Shown piece by piece: positions 1 through 6,404 of a DNA stretch of 6,404 bases. The notes beneath the pieces were generated by a model. The model saw only the letters and a program-made list of their open reading frames with translations, did no database searches and was not told the origin of the DNA. The stretch spans positions 1 through 6,404 of the forward strand of contig JALHNW010000106.1 in assembly GCA_022843345.1 (NCBI GenBank). Direction: 5' to 3'. The stretch is from Rubritepida sp. (GTDB taxonomy: Bacteria > Pseudomonadota > Alphaproteobacteria > Acetobacterales > Acetobacteraceae). The position numbers and the translations under genes are program-made. Numbering within the stretch: position 1 is the first letter of the stretch; every line of letters starts with the position of its first letter.

Positions 1-629
1 AGGGGCTGGGCGACGCGGTGCCCGAGTTCGACTCGGGCGCGCTGGACGCCGCGGGCAAGCACGTCGTCGTCATCGGCGGCGGCGACACGGCGATGGATTG
101 CGTGCGCACCGCGGTGCGCCAGGGCGCCACCTCCGTCACCTGCCTGTACCGGCGCGACAAGGCGAACATGCCCGGCTCGATGCGCGAGGTGAAGAATGCG
201 GAGGAGGAGGGCGTGACCTTCGCCTGGCTTTCCGCCCCGGATGCCTTCGAGGGCGAGGGCCACGTCACCGGCGTGCGCGCGGTGCGGATGCACCTGGGCC
301 TGCCGGATGCGACGGGCCGCCAGCAGGTGGAGCCGATCGCGGGCAGCGAGTTCGTGGTGCAGGCCGACCTCGCCATCAAGGCGCTGGGCTTCGACCCCGA
401 GGACCTGCCCGCGCTGTTCGGCGAGCCGGGCCTGTCGGTGACGCGCTGGGGCACGGTGAAGGTGGACCACCGCACGATGATGACCAGCCTTCCCGGCGTC
501 TTCGCCGGCGGCGACATCGTGCGCGGCGCCTCCCTGGTGGTGTGGGGCATCCGCGACGGCCGCGACGCGGCCGAGCGCATCGAGGCATACGTGATGGACC
601 AGGCCCGCGTGGCCGTGGCGGCGGAGTGA
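1..629 (+). CDS. gltD: Glutamate synthase (NADPH) beta (small) subunit GltD, C-terminal part; 5' end outside window
   Basis: The frame is open from the left edge (first full codon at 3) to TGA at 627-629, giving 208 residues, a bit under half of a typical GltD of about 470-480 aa. What is seen: a dinucleotide-binding glycine motif, VIGGGDTAMD, at 69-98, and downstream the stretches NMPGSMREVKNAEEEGV and FAGGDIVRG (501-527). In this family the first belongs to the NADPH-binding Rossmann domain and the last is the C-terminal FAD-contacting motif. Known role: GltD oxidises NADPH on FAD and passes electrons to GltB. The missing N-terminal part should carry the cysteine-rich 4Fe-4S region and the first FAD motif. 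It is followed 5 bp later by gltB, which separates it from related flavoproteins such as dihydropyrimidine dehydrogenase subunits. The GTG at 18-20 is an internal codon, not a start. Confidence 0.96.
   Translation, partial: GLGDAVPEFDSGALDAAGKHVVVIGGGDTAMDCVRTAVRQGATSVTCLYRRDKANMPGSMREVKNAEEEGVTFAWLSAPDAFEGEGHVTGVRAVRMHLGLPDATGRQQVEPIAGSEFVVQADLAIKALGFDPEDLPALFGEPGLSVTRWGTVKVDHRTMMTSLPGVFAGGDIVRGASLVVWGIRDGRDAAERIEAYVMDQARVAVAAE
623..626 (+). promoter_or_regulatory. Ribosome-binding site for gltB, inside the end of gltD
   Basis: GGAG at 623-626 lies 8 bases before the ATG at 635 and overlaps the last codons of gltD. This good Shine-Dalgarno match at normal spacing decides the gltB start in favour of ATG 635 over the in-frame GTG at 626-628, which would begin inside the Shine-Dalgarno itself. 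Ribosomes finishing gltD would end directly on this site, so coupled translation is plausible (inference). Confidence 0.7.
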
Positions 630-634
630 CGGCG

Positions 635-5152
<4,518 letters not shown>

Positions 5153-5161
5153 ACGCGACGA

Positions 5162-5191
5162 AATGTGTCCGCATGTTGCTGTGGACACGTT
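5162..5191 (+). terminator. Hairpin after gltB, possible terminator without a clear U-tract
   Basis: Arms AATGTGTCCGCA (5162-5173) and TGTGGACACGTT (5180-5191) pair over 12 bp, including two G-U pairs, around the 6-base loop TGTTGC. It begins 9 bases after the gltB TAG. The core GTGTCC/GGACAC is a perfect inverted repeat. The sequence after the stem is CTGTTCCCT, so there is no run of T as in a classical intrinsic terminator. It may end or attenuate gltDB transcription, or protect the mRNA 3' end; a protein operator is a less likely alternative. Position and stem are seen; the role is inferred. Confidence 0.5.
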
Positions 5192-5236
5192 CTGTTCCCT
5201 ACACCGCAACCGGCGCGCGTGGCATCAATCGGCGCG

Positions 5237-5905
5237 ATGCGCGTCCTCTACCACCTCCCGCTCTCGCCTTATTCGCGCAAGGTGCGCCTCGCCCTCGCCG
5301 AGAAGCGTATTCCCTTCGAGCTGCGCGCCGAACGCGTGTGGGAGCGGCGCGACGAGTTCCTGGCCCTGAACCCCGCCGGCACCGTGCCCGTGCTGGTGGA
5401 GGAGAACGGCCTCGCCATCGCCGATTCCTACGCGATCTGCGAGTACCTGGACGAGGCCTACCCCGACATCAGCCTGTTCGGCCGCACCCTGGCGGAGCGC
5501 GCGGAGGTGCGCCGCCTGGTCGCCTGGTTCGACGGCAAGTTCGGCGAGGAGGTGACGCGCAACCTGCTGTGGGAGCGCCACCTGAAGCGCCCGCTCGGCC
5601 TGGGCAACCCGGACGGGGCGGCGATCCGCGCCGGCTACGCCAACCTCAAGCCGCACATGGAGGTGATCGGCTGGCTGGCCGAGACGCGGCCCTGGCTGGC
5701 CGGGCAGCACCTCTCGCTGGCGGATTTCGCGGCGGCCGCGCACCTGTCGGCGCTGGACTACGCCAACGACGTGGACTGGACGCTGAACCCGGCGGCGCGC
5801 GACTGGTACAGCCGCATCAAGTCGCGCCCCTCCTTCCGAGGCCTGCTGTGCGACCGAGTGAGCGGCATGGCGCCGCCCGCGCACTACGCCGACCTGGACT
5901 TCTGA
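5237..5905 (+). CDS. fzlA: GST-fold protein, probable FtsZ-binding division protein FzlA
   Basis: 222 aa. The N-terminal thioredoxin-fold GST domain (about 1-78) opens LYHLPLSPYSRKVRLALAEK and has NPAGTVPVL, with the cis-proline at Pro51, and ADSYAICEYLDEAYP. The helical C-terminal domain (about 85-200) includes WLAETRPWLAG and LSLADFAAAAHLSALDY. It closes with SRPSFRGLLCDRV and the tail PPAHYADLDF. That tail, the WERRDEFLALNPAG stretch and the length match my memory of alphaproteobacterial FzlA proteins. Known from Caulobacter: FzlA keeps the GST fold, does not act as a glutathione enzyme, binds FtsZ filaments and promotes constriction, and its C-terminal tail is needed for function. The start is ATG 5237, because the family begins a few residues before LYH; the in-frame GTG at 5165 would add an unrelated 24-residue leader through the hairpin. 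No clear Shine-Dalgarno precedes the ATG. The alternative is an ordinary glutathione S-transferase; the GST fold itself is near certain. Confidence 0.8.
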   Translation: MRVLYHLPLSPYSRKVRLALAEKRIPFELRAERVWERRDEFLALNPAGTVPVLVEENGLAIADSYAICEYLDEAYPDISLFGRTLAERAEVRRLVAWFDGKFGEEVTRNLLWERHLKRPLGLGNPDGAAIRAGYANLKPHMEVIGWLAETRPWLAGQHLSLADFAAAAHLSALDYANDVDWTLNPAARDWYSRIKSRPSFRGLLCDRVSGMAPPAHYADLDF

Positions 5906-5908
5906 CCT

Positions 5909-6404
5909 TTACCTGCGCTGCGGCCCCAGCTCGCTCAGCGCCAGGTTCTGCTGCGCCAGCTCGGCCGCCGCGCTGTCGGGGGCGAGTTCCACGGCGCGGC
6001 GCCAGTCGGCCTGCGCGCCCAGAACGTCGCCGCGCAGCTGCTTGAGGATGCCGCGCTCCAGCAGCCCCTCGGCGGCGTCGGGGTCCAGCTCCAGGGCGCG
6101 GTCCACGGTGGCGCGGGCTTCCTCCACCCGGTCGAGGTGGCGCAGGGCGGCGGCGCGGAACACCAGCGCCTCGGCCCGGTTCGGCTCGATCGCCAGCACG
6201 CGGTCCAGGTCCTCCAGCGCCTCGCGGTAGCGGCCGCGGCTGGCGAGGATGACGGAGCGGTCCACCAGCAGCTCGGTGTCGAAGGGGGCCAGGGTCAGCG
6301 CCATGGTGATGGCTCCGAAGGCGCGGTTGTTCTCGCCCGCCATGCTCCAGGCCTGCGCCGCCTGGCCGAAGACCGCGCCGCGCGCCTGGTTGCCGGCGCG
6401 CGAG
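5909..6404 (-). CDS. Tetratricopeptide-repeat protein, C-terminal part; N-terminus outside window
   Basis: The minus-strand frame is open from the right edge to TAA (complement of 5909-5911), giving 165 residues. The ATG whose first base is 6343 is probably internal, since the frame stays open upstream and the protein there already looks TPR-like (GNQARGAVFGQAAQAWSM). Three consecutive 34-residue repeats are seen: TELLVDRSV...IEPNR (6277-6176), AEALVFRAA...LDPDA (6175-6074) and AEGLLERGI...LAPDS (6073-5972). Each keeps Ala at repeat position 20 and Pro at 32, and two keep Ala at 27; a degenerate repeat precedes them. A 20-residue tail ends in ELGPQRR. TPRs build helical scaffolds for protein contacts, but the partner and role cannot be told from this part. 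A signal peptide cannot be judged because the N-terminus is missing. The gene is convergent with the GST-fold gene, 3 bp apart. Confidence 0.88.
   Translation of the reverse strand, partial: SRAGNQARGAVFGQAAQAWSMAGENNRAFGAITMALTLAPFDTELLVDRSVILASRGRYREALEDLDRVLAIEPNRAEALVFRAAALRHLDRVEEARATVDRALELDPDAAEGLLERGILKQLRGDVLGAQADWRRAVELAPDSAAAELAQQNLALSELGPQRR

Noticed and set aside
98..634. The gltB frame stays open for 537 bases upstream, through gltD.
   Set aside because: The translation is Arg/Pro/Gly-rich and unlike GltB, and gltD is clearly coded in the other frame. The ATG at 635 has a Shine-Dalgarno and gives the family-typical leader before Cys29.
626..634. GTG at 626 overlapping the gltD stop as an alternative gltB start (GTGA overlap).
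   Set aside because: It would begin within the GGAG motif and lacks a well-placed site of its own; ATG 635 is better supported.
5180..5188. TGTGGACAC resembles a DnaA box (TGTGGATAA).
   Set aside because: It is a single copy with two mismatches and is explained as one arm of the hairpin; nothing else suggests an origin.
5176..5205. A possible sigma70-type promoter for the FzlA-like gene (TTGCTG, 18-base spacer, TACACC).
   Set aside because: Only about half the consensus bases match, and the -35 part overlaps the hairpin; too weak to annotate.
5225..5884. A 219-codon minus-strand open frame opposite the FzlA-like gene.
   Set aside because: The Arg/Val/Gln/Leu-rich translation is typical of the antisense of GC-rich coding DNA; the plus-strand gene shows clear family motifs.

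Overview
This window is ordinary core-genome DNA from a high-GC Gram-negative bacterium, very probably an alphaproteobacterium. By eye GC is near 70%, with strong G/C preference at third codon positions. Two things point to the Alphaproteobacteria: the close resemblance of the large gene to Azospirillum-type glutamate synthase, and a gene that looks like the alphaproteobacterial division factor FzlA. A Rhodospirillales/Acetobacteraceae-like host would fit, but I cannot fix the genus from the sequence alone.

Layout, left to right. Positions 1-629 hold the C-terminal 208 codons of gltD, the NADPH-oxidising beta subunit of glutamate synthase; its 5' part lies outside the window. After only 5 bp comes gltB (635-5152), complete at 1505 codons, encoding the alpha subunit with its glutaminase, central, FMN/3Fe-4S synthase and beta-helix domains. 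An 84-bp gap (5153-5236) carries a 12-bp hairpin just after the gltB stop. Then comes a 222-aa GST-fold protein (5237-5905), best read as FzlA. Three bases further on, the stop of a tetratricopeptide-repeat gene on the minus strand begins; that gene runs leftward and is cut by the right edge of the window (5909-6404).

How the genes work together. GltD and GltB form one enzyme. GltB releases ammonia from glutamine and channels it to 2-oxoglutarate, using electrons from NADPH that pass through GltD's FAD, the Fe-S clusters and FMN. Together with glutamine synthetase this is the main ammonia-assimilation route at low ammonium. The order gltD-gltB, with near-contact and a ribosome-binding site inside the end of gltD, suggests co-transcription and coupled translation. 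FzlA (cell constriction, binding FtsZ) and the TPR protein have no evident functional link to glutamate synthase.

I looked for an unusual or undescribed system and do not see one. There is no mobile element, CRISPR array, RNA gene, defence module or obvious repeat. The points worth a second look are modest: the hairpin after gltB, the likely under-annotation of the GST-fold gene as a generic transferase, its apparent lack of a Shine-Dalgarno sequence, and the 3-bp tail-to-tail junction.
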